Shown: one piece after another, positions 1-8,776 of the stretch
Numbering within the stretch: the stretch's first letter is position 1
How the letters are laid out: each line of letters begins with the position of its first letter
Assembly (NCBI RefSeq): GCF_019139815.1
Contig: NZ_CP077079.1
Coordinates: forward strand, 4,898,001-4,962,000
Source of the DNA: Pseudomonas asgharzadehiana
GTDB taxonomy: Bacteria > Pseudomonadota > Gammaproteobacteria > Pseudomonadales > Pseudomonadaceae
Length of the DNA stretch: 64,000 bases
Direction of reading: 5' to 3'
Notes under the pieces: model-generated
Database searches by the model: none
Seen by the model: only the letters and a program-made list of their open reading frames with translations
Told to the model about the DNA's origin: nothing
Program-made: the position numbers and the translations under genes

Positions 1-80
1 ACGCCTACTTTGGCGGGGTTCGCTCCACGGCGTTGGAACACCGCGGGCACAATGATGGAGCCATTGGTTTCAGTGCCCAG
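1..80 (-). pseudogene. Amidase-signature remnant (partial, runs off the left edge)
   Basis: On the minus strand, this stretch reads in one frame as LGTETNGSIIVPA followed by a glycine- and proline-containing stretch. It closely resembles the amidase-signature core GTETDGSIVCPA that carries the catalytic serines. In that frame a TGA lies about 20 codons upstream with no start codon between, and the frame differs from the ORF that ends at position 70. It therefore looks like a detached N-terminal-half fragment of an amidase gene lying downstream of a C-terminal-half fragment. Only 26 codons are visible. Confidence 0.45.
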
Positions 81-855
81 GGTCAGGCGTGGGGTTGTTC
101 AAACGCACGCTGCGATACCCCTGCACCACCACGGCCAGTGATTCCCTCGACCATCGCGCACCGTAGAACCACACCGTAGTGCCGCCCTCGAGTGGCTCGC
201 CAAACCGTGGATACCCAGCCCAACACGCCTCATGGAACGCGGCACTCTGGCTGTCGGATACCAGGGCATCCAGCCGATACTCGTTCACCAGTTCGTCGAT
301 TTCATTGTGGGTGTGCAGGTTGAACTGGAGGCTTGCATCAACCCGTCGTGCCGGTACCGGAACCAGCTTTACCCCGGCCCGACACAGGGTTTCCAGCGCC
401 CGCGTGAAGGGCGGCCGGTGTGCGATAGACGTTTGATCAGGGCCACTCCCGTAGCAGTCGGCAAACCCTATGCGTTTGCCGGACAACCCGTAGACGGTCG
501 TAAACGTGCAATTGTCTTGCACCGGCGGCACCGCCACCATGACTGGCTCCCTTGGGTCGACACCGTTCAAGGCGATCAGCGACAACGAGGGATCCCGCAT
601 GGGCTTTATGGGAAGTGCCGGTGCGTCATAACCCGGGATCGGGACGCGGCTGTCGGCATGCACCTGAGGCAAGGGAACACCACCAAACGCAATGCTGGGC
701 GGGCTCGCGGGTTCGACGGCGGAATGGCAGGTTGCCGTCGCCAGGCCGGTGGATTCCGTGAGCGCGGGCCCCCACGCTCCGATCTGACAACCCATGCCCG
801 GCCACCCATATTTCTTACACTTGCCTTCCATCAGATCTGCCCCCTGAACACTCAT
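70..855 (-). CDS. Amidase-like protein lacking the catalytic core
   Basis: This 261-residue protein resembles the C-terminal half of amidase-signature enzymes. It has a DPREP segment (about residue 100), a GLSGKRIGFADCYGS stretch (about 123-137) like the 'LKGxRIGV' strand after the catalytic domain, an ALETLCRAGVKLVPV helix-strand, and a C-terminal GYPRFGEPLEGG region. The Ser-cisSer-Lys catalytic motifs are missing. The first 50 residues are cysteine- and glycine-rich and match nothing I recognise. A GTETNGSI amidase signature sits immediately downstream in another frame, so the gene is probably a rearranged or decaying amidase and not an active enzyme. A non-enzymatic derivative is possible. 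Similarity is judged by eye only. Confidence 0.5.
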   Translation of the reverse strand: MSVQGADLMEGKCKKYGWPGMGCQIGAWGPALTESTGLATATCHSAVEPASPPSIAFGGVPLPQVHADSRVPIPGYDAPALPIKPMRDPSLSLIALNGVDPREPVMVAVPPVQDNCTFTTVYGLSGKRIGFADCYGSGPDQTSIAHRPPFTRALETLCRAGVKLVPVPARRVDASLQFNLHTHNEIDELVNEYRLDALVSDSQSAAFHEACWAGYPRFGEPLEGGTTVWFYGARWSRESLAVVVQGYRSVRLNNPTPDPGH

Positions 856-937
856 TTTCGGGGATCATCGCACCCTTCATGGGCACGTGTCGCAGTCCTG
901 AAACAGCTTGAAAACTCCTTTTTCCGATCCCCCCTCA

Positions 938-1984
938 TCAGCTCACGAGGGGCTGTTGCGCATCCTGAGTTTCCACCTCCAACCACCATGCATACCCACG
1001 CTCAGGGTGATTCAAACTGAACGCGCGCCCCATCGGCGGCGTGGTAATCGACACATTGCGCTCCCACGCCAGCGCCATGATGCGGTCGAACGGTTCGTGC
1101 CAGGCATGGAAAGCCAGGTCGAAGGTGCCGTTGTGAATCGGCAGCAGCCAACGCCCTTTGAGGTCGATGTGCGCCTGCAGGGTTTGCTCCGGCTGCATGT
1201 GCACGTGTGGCCAGTCGACGTTGTAGGCCCCAGTTTCCATCAGCGTCAGGTCAAATGGGCCGTACTGTTCGCCGATCCGCTTGAAGCCGTCGAAATAACC
1301 GGTGTCACCGCTGAAAAAGATCCGCCGCGCGCCGTCGACCATCACCCAGGAACACCACAGCGTCTGGTTGGCATCAAACAGCCCGCGCCCGGAAAAATGC
1401 TGCGCCGGCGTCGCCACGAAACGAATGCCCTGCACCTCGGTGCCCTGCCACCAATCCAGCTGGCGCACCTTGTCGGCCGCCACGCCCCACTTGACCAGAA
1501 GGTCACCCACGCCCAGCGGCGCAAGAAAATAACGGGTCTTGGCGGCCAGTTGGATGACAGCCTTGCGGTCAAGATGATCGTAGTGGTTGTGGGAAAGAAT
1601 CACCGCTTCCAGCTCAGGCAGCTCATCCAGACTGATCGGTGGCTGGTGAAAGCGCTTGGGGCCGGCCCAACTGAATGGCGAGGCGCGTTCGGCGAATACC
1701 GGGTCGGTCACCCAGAACTTACCGCGCATCTTGAGTAATACGGTGGAATGCCCAAGGCGAAACACGCTGTGATCGGGTGCGGCCAGCAATTGGTCGCGGG
1801 ACAACGGTTGCACCGGAATCGCCCCTACCGGCCGCGTGGTACGCGGTTTGTTGAACAGCATGTTCCAAAAGATACGCAAGGTTTTGCCGAAGCCACCGTG
1901 CGGCACAGGGGGGGCGTTACTGAAATGCGATTTGCCCTGCACGGCGGTGGAGGAAGGGTCGATGCGGGGTGAGACGGTGGCCAT
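938..1984 (-). CDS. MBL-fold metal-dependent hydrolase (NAPE-PLD/RomA-like)
   Basis: This 348-residue protein is a metallo-beta-lactamase-fold hydrolase. The zinc motif SHNHYDHLD is at residues 131-139 (HxHxDH), followed by a TPAQHFSGRG strand and an FSGDTGY motif that supply further metal ligands. The family (UlaG/RomA/N-acyl-phosphatidylethanolamine phospholipase D-like) hydrolyses phosphodiester or lactone bonds; the substrate here is unknown. I chose the ATG at 1984 over the upstream in-frame codon at 2026 because it has an AGGAG site about 9 nt upstream and because the upstream codon falls inside the operator palindrome. The gene is divergent from the TetR gene at 2108, and the palindrome between them suggests direct repression. 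There is no signal peptide, so it is likely cytoplasmic. Confidence 0.85.
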   Translation of the reverse strand: MATVSPRIDPSSTAVQGKSHFSNAPPVPHGGFGKTLRIFWNMLFNKPRTTRPVGAIPVQPLSRDQLLAAPDHSVFRLGHSTVLLKMRGKFWVTDPVFAERASPFSWAGPKRFHQPPISLDELPELEAVILSHNHYDHLDRKAVIQLAAKTRYFLAPLGVGDLLVKWGVAADKVRQLDWWQGTEVQGIRFVATPAQHFSGRGLFDANQTLWCSWVMVDGARRIFFSGDTGYFDGFKRIGEQYGPFDLTLMETGAYNVDWPHVHMQPEQTLQAHIDLKGRWLLPIHNGTFDLAFHAWHEPFDRIMALAWERNVSITTPPMGRAFSLNHPERGYAWWLEVETQDAQQPLVS

Positions 1985-2012
1985 TGCAGAGTGACTCCTA
2001 CGGTCCGCAGCT

Positions 2013-2036
2013 AAACTACACTGCACAGTGTAGTTT
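2013..2036. promoter_or_regulatory. Perfect 11-bp inverted repeat, probable TetR operator
   Basis: The half-site AAACTACACTG at 2013-2023 is followed by a 2-bp spacer (CA) and its exact reverse complement at 2026-2036. It lies 29 bp upstream of the hydrolase start and about 70 bp upstream of the TetR start. Symmetric sites of this length in the gap between a tetR gene and a divergent target are the usual TetR-family operators. Confidence 0.8.
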
Positions 2037-2064
2037 CAAGATTGCAACAAAACCGTTAGCAAGT

Positions 2065-2083
2065 AAACTACCGAGTGTAATTT
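2065..2083. promoter_or_regulatory. Degenerate second TetR-type half-site pair
   Basis: AAACTAC (2065-2071) and AGTGTAATTT (2074-2083) repeat the two arms of the main operator, but with a shorter gap and one changed base. The site sits 25-43 bp before the TetR start codon and could mediate autoregulation. It could also be a chance similarity in AT-rich promoter DNA. Confidence 0.4.
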
Positions 2084-2107
2084 TACTTCAAGAGCCGAAC
2101 GCCACCC

Positions 2108-2734
2108 ATGACTGCCCCTCAGCGCCTCACCGACCGTAAACGCCAAGCCATCGTGGCAGCGGCCATCGCCGAGTTTCGCGAGAACGGTTTCGAGGTCACC
2201 AGCATGGACAAAATCGCCGCCACCGCCGGGGTTTCCAAACGCACCGTGTACAACCACTTCCCCAGCAAGGAAGAGTTGTTCGCCGAAATCCTGCACCAAC
2301 TCTGGGCCAGCAGCGTCGCGCAACTCGATGTCAGCTACGCCAGCGAACGCCCGCTGCGCGAACAATTGCGCGGGTTGCTGGAGGCCAAGATGAAGATGAT
2401 GTCGGATGCCAATTTCCTCGACCTGGCCCGCGTCGCCATCGCTGCGACCATTCATTCGCCGGACCGCGCGCAAGACATGGTCAACCGCCTGAGCCAGCGC
2501 GAAGAAGGTTTCACCCAATGGGTACGTGCCGCCCAGGAAGACGGCCGCCTCTGCTGCACCGACCCGGCGTTTGCCGCCCACCAGATCCAAAGCCTGCTCA
2601 AAGCCTTCGCTTTCTGGCCCCAGATCACCCTCGGCCAACCCATCCTCGACACTGCCAGCCAGGCCAATGTCATCGAGTCGGCCATCGACCTGTTCCTGGC
2701 CGGCTACGAAGTCACTGCCCCGCGCCGCCCATAA
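2108..2734 (+). CDS. TetR/AcrR-family transcriptional regulator
   Basis: This 208-residue protein has a classic TetR N-terminal helix-turn-helix at about residues 12-56 (AEFRENGFEVTSMDKIAATA, then GVSKRTVYNHFPSKEELF). The all-helical C-terminal domain matches the AefR-type ligand-binding and dimerisation module of pseudomonads. It is divergent from the MBL hydrolase at 938-1984. The perfect palindrome at 2013-2036 between them is the likely operator, so the protein probably represses both the hydrolase and itself until an unknown ligand binds. Confidence 0.9.
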   Translation: MTAPQRLTDRKRQAIVAAAIAEFRENGFEVTSMDKIAATAGVSKRTVYNHFPSKEELFAEILHQLWASSVAQLDVSYASERPLREQLRGLLEAKMKMMSDANFLDLARVAIAATIHSPDRAQDMVNRLSQREEGFTQWVRAAQEDGRLCCTDPAFAAHQIQSLLKAFAFWPQITLGQPILDTASQANVIESAIDLFLAGYEVTAPRRP

Positions 2735-2921
2735 AAGGTGTTGCAGGCGCGACATTCCAGGTCGTTTTTGACGCTTTCGCCCTCTGCTCTGCGCAAATGG
2801 CCTGGAAGGACACTGATTATTCCCCTGCGAGTCCCCACAATATTCACCGCGCTTATCCGATCAACGGTTAATCCACCGAGCGTGCATCGCCGTGCAGGTC
2901 AAGCAGCTGAACCGGGAATCT

Positions 2922-3980
2922 ATGGAAAACAGACAAGGCAAAGGGCTTTCGTTTGCCAGACGCATCTACAGGCCAAGGATCATCGGCGCGGCCATGTGCA
3001 GCATCGGCGTGATTGCAGCCCTGTATCCGTTGGCCATGCCTGGCTGGGTCTGGGCATTACTGCTGTTCAATGGCGTGGTCTGGCCTCACCTGGCGTATCA
3101 GTGGGCGGCCCATTCCAAGGTTCCCTATGACGGCGAACAGCGCAACCTGGTGTATGACGCCTTGTTCAGTGGGTTCTGGGTCGCGACGCTGCAGTTCACA
3201 CCGTTAACCAGCGTCACCCTGCTGTCGATGGTGTCCATGAACAACGTGGCCGCCGGCGGCAAACGCCTGTTGATTCGCGGCGCACTGGCCCAACTGTTCG
3301 GCGCCGGGGTGGCCGTGCTGCTGTTTGGCTTGCACTTCAACCCCAGCGTCGGTTTGGTGCAAGTTTATGCCTGCCTGCCGATGCTGACCCTCTACCCGAT
3401 GGCCATCGGCATGGTCTGCTATCAATTGGCGATCAACCTGTCGGCACACAAACGCACCCTCAGCGCGTTAAGCCGCATCGACAGCCTCACCGGCCTGCTC
3501 AATCACGGCTCATGGAAAGACCTGCTGCACCTCACGTTCCACAAGTGCCGGCAGCAACAAAGCCACGCCACCATCGCGCTGATCGATATCGACCACTTCA
3601 AGCAGATCAACGATACCCACGGCCATATCGTCGGCGACGCCGTGCTGCGCCAACTGAGCCTGGAGCTCCGGCGCAACCTGGGGAATAACGACTTGGCGGG
3701 ACGTTATGGCGGCGATGAATTCTGTGTGATTCTTCCGCAGATGCATCAGGAGGAAGCGGCGCGAATCATGGAGCGCATGCGCGAAAAATTCAGCAACTAC
3801 CGTCCCGCGCATATCCCCGAACTGCGCGTGAGCCTGAGCATCGGCCTGGCAGATTTCCATCCTTCCTTCACCGACGCCGCGATGTGGCTGAATGCGGCGG
3901 ACCGGGCGCTGTATGCCGCCAAGGACACCGGGCGCAACCGGGTCAACCTCAGTGAGAAAAAGGTCGTTCACTGCAGTTGA
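2922..3980 (+). CDS. MASE2-GGDEF diguanylate cyclase (AdrA/DgcC-like)
   Basis: This 352-residue inner-membrane enzyme is expected to make cyclic di-GMP from two GTP. An N-terminal MASE2 sensor of several hydrophobic helices (about residues 20-170, beginning RRIYRPRIIG) precedes a GGDEF domain. The domain shows DSLTGLLNHGSW, the substrate-binding IDIDHFKQINDTHGH and an intact RYGGDEF (GGDEF at 263-267). The inhibitory I-site RxxD is replaced by GNND, so product feedback may be weak or absent. MASE2 plus GGDEF is the architecture of AdrA/DgcC. A GTG at 2892 would add ten residues; I prefer the ATG at 2922. The BdlA-like receptor that follows suggests a shared biofilm role. Confidence 0.88.
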   Translation: MENRQGKGLSFARRIYRPRIIGAAMCSIGVIAALYPLAMPGWVWALLLFNGVVWPHLAYQWAAHSKVPYDGEQRNLVYDALFSGFWVATLQFTPLTSVTLLSMVSMNNVAAGGKRLLIRGALAQLFGAGVAVLLFGLHFNPSVGLVQVYACLPMLTLYPMAIGMVCYQLAINLSAHKRTLSALSRIDSLTGLLNHGSWKDLLHLTFHKCRQQQSHATIALIDIDHFKQINDTHGHIVGDAVLRQLSLELRRNLGNNDLAGRYGGDEFCVILPQMHQEEAARIMERMREKFSNYRPAHIPELRVSLSIGLADFHPSFTDAAMWLNAADRALYAAKDTGRNRVNLSEKKVVHCS

Positions 3981-4164
3981 AAGGCCTTACGCACCTCGTC
4001 TGATTCTCCCGTCAGGCCGGCTGAGCGATAGCACAATGCCGCCACTGGTCGCCTACCCAAAAAAGGTCCTGCCCCTGGGGCGAACTTCTTGTCACGCTGA
4101 CCACTCTGAGCCCCTTGTTCCCCCCCCGCTGTCAGAAACAGGACACTGACAATGAGCAGGTCAA

Positions 4165-4187
4165 CCGTAAGGCAGAATGCCTTACGG
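4165..4187. other. 9-bp perfect inverted repeat (hairpin) upstream of the chemoreceptor gene
   Basis: CCGTAAGGC (4165-4173), loop AGAAT, then GCCTTACGG (4179-4187). It lies in the 260-bp gap between the cyclase and the receptor, 53 bp before the preferred receptor start. No T-tract follows, so it is more likely an operator or mRNA leader hairpin than a terminator. Confidence 0.5.
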
Positions 4188-4240
4188 GGACAGGCGCACA
4201 TTCATGGATACCTCACGTCTGCCTGTACGAGCCCCCGAAC

Positions 4241-5560
4241 ATGTTATTCAACGCCCATAAAAAAACCATCAGCCTCTTGCACCACACCCTCGCGCAACAG
4301 GCCAGCCTGCTGAACGCCATCGAGTGCTCCATGGCGGTGATCGAATTCGACCTGCAGGGCCATGTGTTGCGGGCCAATGACAATTTCCTCAAAACCATGG
4401 GCTACCGCGCCGAGCAGATCGTGGGCCAGCCCCACCGTCTGTTGTGTCCCCCCGCGTTCGCCCGTAGCGCCGAGTACCAGCAGTTGTGGTCGAACCTGCG
4501 CAGCGGCCAATTTCAGGCCGGTACGTACGAACGCGTGGGCGACAAGGGGCAGTCGGTGTGGCTGGAGGCAAGCTACAACCCGGTACGTGATGAGGCAGGC
4601 CAAGTGATCAAGGTGGTCAAGTACGCCATGGACGTCACCCACCGCCTGCAGGCCGAGAGCGAAGCCAATGCCAAATTGGCGGCTATCGGCCGGGCAATGG
4701 CGGTGATCGAATTCAACCTCGACGGCACCATCATCACGGCCAATGCGAACTTCCTGCAGCGCATGGGCTACAGCCTGGCGCAGATCCAGGGCCAGCATCA
4801 TCGCCTGTTCTGCCCGGCGCAACTGGCCAACAGTGCGGCCTACAAAGAATTCTGGAAACGTTTGAACCAGGGCGAACTGTTCAGCGGCCAGTTCGAACGC
4901 GTGGACAAAAACGGCCAGACCGTCTGGCTCGAAGCCAACTACAACCCGGTGTATGACGCCAGCGGCCAGCTGTGCAAAGTGGTCAAGTTCGCCTCGGACG
5001 TGACCGCGAGCGTGCAACAACACGCGGCCGATGCGGCCAGCGCGGCCCAGGCGTATCACATTTCCCTGAGTACCCGGGACATCGCCGAAAAAGGCGCCGA
5101 GGTGATCCAGCAAAGCGCCAACGGCATGCGCGACATCGCCGCCGACATCGACGACTCTTCGCACCTGATCGCCAAGCTGGGCGAGCGTTCGCAGCAGATC
5201 ACCACCATCGTCAACACCATTCGCGGCATCGCCGAGCAGACCAACCTGCTGGCCCTCAACGCAGCCATCGAAGCAGCCCGCGCGGGTGAGCAAGGCCGCG
5301 GATTTGCCGTGGTGGCCGACGAAGTCCGGCAATTGGCGGCACGCACCAGTGGCTCAACGGCGGAAATTTCCAGCATGATCGCGATGATCCAGGACGAAAC
5401 CCGCCAGGCCATCGAGAGCATGGACGGCACCCGCGACCGCGCCGCTCAAGCCGTGGACCTGGCCAACCGAGCCGGCACGGTCATCCTGCAGATCCGCGAG
5501 GGCACCAGCGAGGCGGTGCAGGCGGTGAGTGCGTTTGCCAACGAGCGCGCCGGGCGCTAA
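4241..5560 (+). CDS. BdlA-like PAS-PAS methyl-accepting chemotaxis protein
   Basis: This 439-residue soluble chemoreceptor has two tandem PAS domains, each opening with AMAVIEF or SMAVIEFDL (about residues 22-135 and 150-260), and a C-terminal MCP signalling domain. The conserved hairpin tip [20 protein letters not shown] begins near residue 331. There are no transmembrane helices and no HAMP domain. This is the architecture of P. aeruginosa BdlA, which senses redox or nutrient cues and triggers biofilm dispersal in concert with c-di-GMP. The ATG at 4241 fits the family length; the upstream extension to 4115 is unlikely. The neighbouring diguanylate cyclase supports a c-di-GMP link. A simple aerotaxis-type role is the alternative. 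Confidence 0.82.
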   Translation: MLFNAHKKTISLLHHTLAQQASLLNAIECSMAVIEFDLQGHVLRANDNFLKTMGYRAEQIVGQPHRLLCPPAFARSAEYQQLWSNLRSGQFQAGTYERVGDKGQSVWLEASYNPVRDEAGQVIKVVKYAMDVTHRLQAESEANAKLAAIGRAMAVIEFNLDGTIITANANFLQRMGYSLAQIQGQHHRLFCPAQLANSAAYKEFWKRLNQGELFSGQFERVDKNGQTVWLEANYNPVYDASGQLCKVVKFASDVTASVQQHAADAASAAQAYHISLSTRDIAEKGAEVIQQSANGMRDIAADIDDSSHLIAKLGERSQQITTIVNTIRGIAEQTNLLALNAAIEAARAGEQGRGFAVVADEVRQLAARTSGSTAEISSMIAMIQDETRQAIESMDGTRDRAAQAVDLANRAGTVILQIREGTSEAVQAVSAFANERAGR

Positions 5561-5641
5561 GCAGGCTACGGGTTATTCATGCGTAAGACAGGTCGCCAGG
5601 GCTATAGTCACCCCCTGTCTTAACGATGACCCGAGCCCGCC

Positions 5642-6160
5642 ATGCACTCAGAAAAGCCCGACACAGCCCCCGTCGACCACCTGCGCTTCCATCGTGCCCA
5701 CGCGCACTTGGCGCCCACCTTTGGCAACGACACCTTTGCGCTCAAGGCTGAAGCGTTCGCGCGCTTCTTTGGCACGCCGACCTTCCTCGGCGCGCAAACC
5801 GCCATCGTGGTGCTGTGGGTGGCATTGAACGCCACCGGCATCACCCACTTCGACGTGTACCCGTTCATCCTGCTCAACCTGGCCTTCAGCCTGCAGTCAG
5901 CCTATGCCGCACCGCTGATTCTGCTGGCCCAGACCCGGCAAGCCGCACGGGATAAAGCCCAGTCAGACGCCGACGCGCAACACCGCGAAGCCCTGGCCAT
6001 CGCCAATACCGAACGCCAGGCCCAGGCCGCGCAGACCACCAGACAACTGCTGGAACTGCTCGAACAAAACACCCGGCTGACAGAAATGACCAAGCAACTG
6101 ACGGAACACATCGAAACCCTGACGTGTGAAATGCATGAGCACTTTGTGAGAAAAACCTGA
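5642..6160 (+). CDS. DUF1003 membrane protein
   Basis: This 172-residue protein belongs to the DUF1003 family. Residues about 35-100 hold two closely spaced membrane segments (FLGAQTAIVVLWVALNA and FDVYPFILLNLAFSLQSAY). Residues 100-165 form a charged, glutamine-rich helix likely to be a cytoplasmic coiled coil. The function of the family is unknown. It stands alone between the chemoreceptor gene and a convergent LysR gene. Confidence 0.8.
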   Translation: MHSEKPDTAPVDHLRFHRAHAHLAPTFGNDTFALKAEAFARFFGTPTFLGAQTAIVVLWVALNATGITHFDVYPFILLNLAFSLQSAYAAPLILLAQTRQAARDKAQSDADAQHREALAIANTERQAQAAQTTRQLLELLEQNTRLTEMTKQLTEHIETLTCEMHEHFVRKT

Positions 6161-6191
6161 AGCCAAGGTCGGTGCAGTTCGCCCCAAACGT

Positions 6192-7073
6192 TCATTTATT
6201 CAAGCGCACGTGCCGTCCCAGCTCGTCAAACAACGTCACCACCGAGCGTAACGCCCGGCAGTCGGGGCGCGTGAGCAACCACAGCGCAGTGTCGTGCCCT
6301 GCCAATGCCGGCCCCAGCGGTTGCAGGGCGTCATCCAATAAAAAGTCGGGCAACGCCGCCACGCCGAGCCCGGCCTTCACCAGTTCGGTGACCGACAACA
6401 TGCTGTTGCAACGATAGCTGGGGCGCACGCCTGGCAGGTGTTCGCGGCGCCAGGCGACGGTGGGGTGGTCGGGCAGGAAATCATCCGGTGCGATCCAGGC
6501 CAACTCGGCCAACTCCCGACCGGCATGGCACCGGGCATAGTCGGCATTGGCACACACGACGTACGACACAGTACCGAGGCAGCGCCCTACAAGATGCTCC
6601 GGTGGCGTCCTGGTCAAGCGTAGGGCGATATCCGCATCACGACGGCTGAGGTTGGCGAAATCATTGGAGGTGCTCAACTCCAGAGTGAGCGCGGGATACT
6701 GCGGCATAAACTGCGCCAGCGCAGGCAGCAGCAGGCCTTGCAGTACCGAGTCGGTACATGTCAGGCGCACCGTGCCGCTGATCACTTCGCCGCCCTGCTC
6801 CACGCCAATGCGCGCGGCCTCCAACGCCTGCTCGGCGCGCTCGGCCTGCTGCGCCAGGGTGCTGGCCAGGCTGGTCGGCAAGTAACCCGCGCGGCTTTTT
6901 TCAAACAGCGTCTGGCCCAGCGCCGCCTCCAGGCGCCGCACCGCGCGGAACACCGTGGACACATCCACGCGCAGCAACGCCGCCGCGCGTGCCAGGCTGC
7001 CGCCGCGCACCAGGGCGAGGATCAGCGACAGGTCGGTATAAGCGATTGAATAGTGCGTGGCCGCATTGAGCAT
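6192..7073 (-). CDS. LysR-family transcriptional regulator
   Basis: This 293-residue LysR-type regulator has an N-terminal winged helix at residues 10-70 (SLARAAALLRVDVSTVFRAV, then RRLEAALGQTLFEK) and a periplasmic-binding-protein-like effector domain beginning near VISGTVRLTCTDSVLQG. The ATG at 7073 gives the family length; the open frame continues upstream to 7847 but that part is antisense to the next gene. It is divergent from the amidotransferase-like gene at 7155, with 81 bp between, so it probably regulates that gene and the overlapping monooxygenase gene. Confidence 0.87.
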   Translation of the reverse strand: MLNAATHYSIAYTDLSLILALVRGGSLARAAALLRVDVSTVFRAVRRLEAALGQTLFEKSRAGYLPTSLASTLAQQAERAEQALEAARIGVEQGGEVISGTVRLTCTDSVLQGLLLPALAQFMPQYPALTLELSTSNDFANLSRRDADIALRLTRTPPEHLVGRCLGTVSYVVCANADYARCHAGRELAELAWIAPDDFLPDHPTVAWRREHLPGVRPSYRCNSMLSVTELVKAGLGVAALPDFLLDDALQPLGPALAGHDTALWLLTRPDCRALRSVVTLFDELGRHVRLNK

Positions 7074-7154
7074 ATGGGTAAACGCCAATATTGATTGCGT
7101 GAGCGCCAATCTATAGTGCACCCCAGCCCCACCACAAGCCATGGAACGCCTACG

Positions 7155-7856
7155 ATGACAACCCGCCCTCTGAGCCTTGCCCTGATCGGTGACTACAACC
7201 CTGAGGTGATCGCCCACCAGGCCATCCCCCTGGCGCTGCAACAGGCTGCCGCCAACTTGGGCGTGACAGTTAACGCCCACTGGCTCGACACCGATACGCT
7301 CACGCACTCCCTGCACGACTTCGACGGTTTCTGGTGCGTGCCCGCCAGCCCCTATCGCGACACCGAAGCCGCACTGCGCGCGATCCGTTTTGCCCGCGAA
7401 CAACGGCGACCGTTCCTCGGCACCTGCGGCGGTTTTCAACATGCGGTGCTGGAATATGCCCGCAACGTACTGGGCTGGGCCGACGCCGAACATGGTGAAC
7501 TGGCTCCGGATGCCAAGCGCGCGGTGATCACGCCCCTGAGCTGCGCCTTGGTGGAAGCGCGCGACACCATACGCTTGGCGCCTTACACACGCATCGCCGA
7601 GGCCTACGACACGCTTGAGGTTGAGGAAGGCTACCGCTGTCGCTATGGCATCAACCCTGATTTTGCCGCGGCGTTGCTCGCACGTGACTTGATAGCCAGC
7701 GGCCACGATTCGGCAGGCGACCTGCGCGCCATCGAGTCGCTGGACCATCCGTTCTTCGTCGCCACCCTGTTCCAACCCGAACGCGCGGCGCTCAAGGGTC
7801 GCACACCACCCTTGGCGCTGGCCTTGCTCAAGGCTTGCCAGGCGCAAACGGCATGA
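7155..7856 (+). CDS. Class I glutamine amidotransferase-like protein (CTP-synthase C-terminal-region related)
   Basis: This 233-residue protein resembles the glutaminase half of CTP synthase. It has the nucleophile elbow LGTCGGFQHAVLE near residue 95, with cysteine as nucleophile, and a C-terminal SLDHPFFVATLFQPE segment with the partner histidine and glutamate. The synthetase half is absent, so it is a stand-alone amidotransferase-like protein of unknown acceptor. The ATG at 7155 was chosen because the family starts with a short basic stretch followed by LALIGDYNPEV. Its stop overlaps the start of the next gene (ATGA), implying translational coupling. Confidence 0.78.
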   Translation: MTTRPLSLALIGDYNPEVIAHQAIPLALQQAAANLGVTVNAHWLDTDTLTHSLHDFDGFWCVPASPYRDTEAALRAIRFAREQRRPFLGTCGGFQHAVLEYARNVLGWADAEHGELAPDAKRAVITPLSCALVEARDTIRLAPYTRIAEAYDTLEVEEGYRCRYGINPDFAAALLARDLIASGHDSAGDLRAIESLDHPFFVATLFQPERAALKGRTPPLALALLKACQAQTA

Positions 7857-8173
7857 TCGCCAAGACGCCCGCCCCGCCCTACTACGCAGTGATTTTCAGC
7901 TCACTGCGCACCGACGGTGACCACGGTTACGTTGAGGCGGCCGGCCGCATGCTGGAACTGGCGCGGGAACAACCAGGCTTCCTCGGGGTGGAATCGGCAC
8001 GAGAAGATGGGCTGGGGATTACCGTGTCGTACTGGAGCAGCAAAGCCGCGATCCTGGCCTGGAAGCAGCAGGCCGAGCACCGCGCCGTGCGTGAGAGAGG
8101 ACGCTCCACCTGGTACGCGGCGTTTCATACGCGGGTGTGCAAGGTGGAACGAGACTATGGATTCGCGCATTGA
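7853..8173 (+). CDS. Antibiotic-biosynthesis-monooxygenase (ABM) domain protein
   Basis: This 106-residue protein has the ferredoxin-like ABM fold. The pattern is YYAVIFSSLR, then AAGRMLELAREQPGFLGVESAR and ITVSYWSSKAAILAWKQQAEHRAVRERGR. Relatives act as small cofactorless oxygenases or detoxify reactive aldehydes; the substrate is unknown. The start at 7853 overlaps the upstream stop by 4 bp, so the two products are probably made together under the divergent LysR regulator. Confidence 0.85.
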   Translation: MIAKTPAPPYYAVIFSSLRTDGDHGYVEAAGRMLELAREQPGFLGVESAREDGLGITVSYWSSKAAILAWKQQAEHRAVRERGRSTWYAAFHTRVCKVERDYGFAH

Positions 8174-8220
8174 AAGGCAGTCGATAACACACTGCAAAAC
8201 CCTGCGGGCAACGCGCAAAC

Positions 8221-8544
8221 CTAGCTCACAAGACTGCGCAACGCGCTGATCTGCGGGATCTCTACCCGGCGCATGTACACGCGCAGCGGCTCGGTGATGT
8301 TGATGCGGTCGTCGATGTTCTGGTCCAGCAACAACCGGATGCGCTCGCGCGACAGGGTCATGGTTTGCCCGGGGGCCGGCAACCAGACGAATTCGGCGGT
8401 GGGGATGATGCCGTCGTCGGCAACGTCCATGCCGAAGGAGTCTTCGCTGAAACGCACGATGTATTGGCCGGTCTTGCGGTTAAGGCCCACAAACCCGTTA
8501 AGTTGGTCGGCGGCCTGGCAGATAAGCTCGGAGGTGATGCGCAT
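8221..8544 (-). CDS. DUF2025 family protein
   Basis: This 107-residue cytoplasmic protein has the conserved opening MRITSELICQAADQLNGFVG and the block YIVRFSEDSFGMDVADD. I recognise these as the Pseudomonas DUF2025 family (PA1123-like). Its function is unknown. The ATG at 8544 has a GAGG site 6 nt upstream and is preferred to the GTG at 8556. Confidence 0.75.
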   Translation of the reverse strand: MRITSELICQAADQLNGFVGLNRKTGQYIVRFSEDSFGMDVADDGIIPTAEFVWLPAPGQTMTLSRERIRLLLDQNIDDRINITEPLRVYMRRVEIPQISALRSLVS

Positions 8545-8776
8545 GGTAAACCTCACTGAAAAGTCCTACATGGACTGGAAAGATGGTTTACACGCGTGGC
8601 GGAAAGTACTGCCCTCTGACGGGGCGGCTGCGAACAAGAGTACTGCAATGCCTGGCAAAAAAAACCGAAAAATTGGCGCGGGCGCACGTTAATGTCGGTT
8701 TGGTGATAGCGCCTTTCGCAATCAATTGTTAAAAAGGAGGCCATCTCAAAGCTACCTCCACGAAAGGACTTCGCAT

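Noticed and set aside
7074..7847. Upstream extension of the LysR ORF (551 codons in total)
   Set aside because: The extra 258 codons are antisense to the amidotransferase-like gene; the LysR family start is at 7073.
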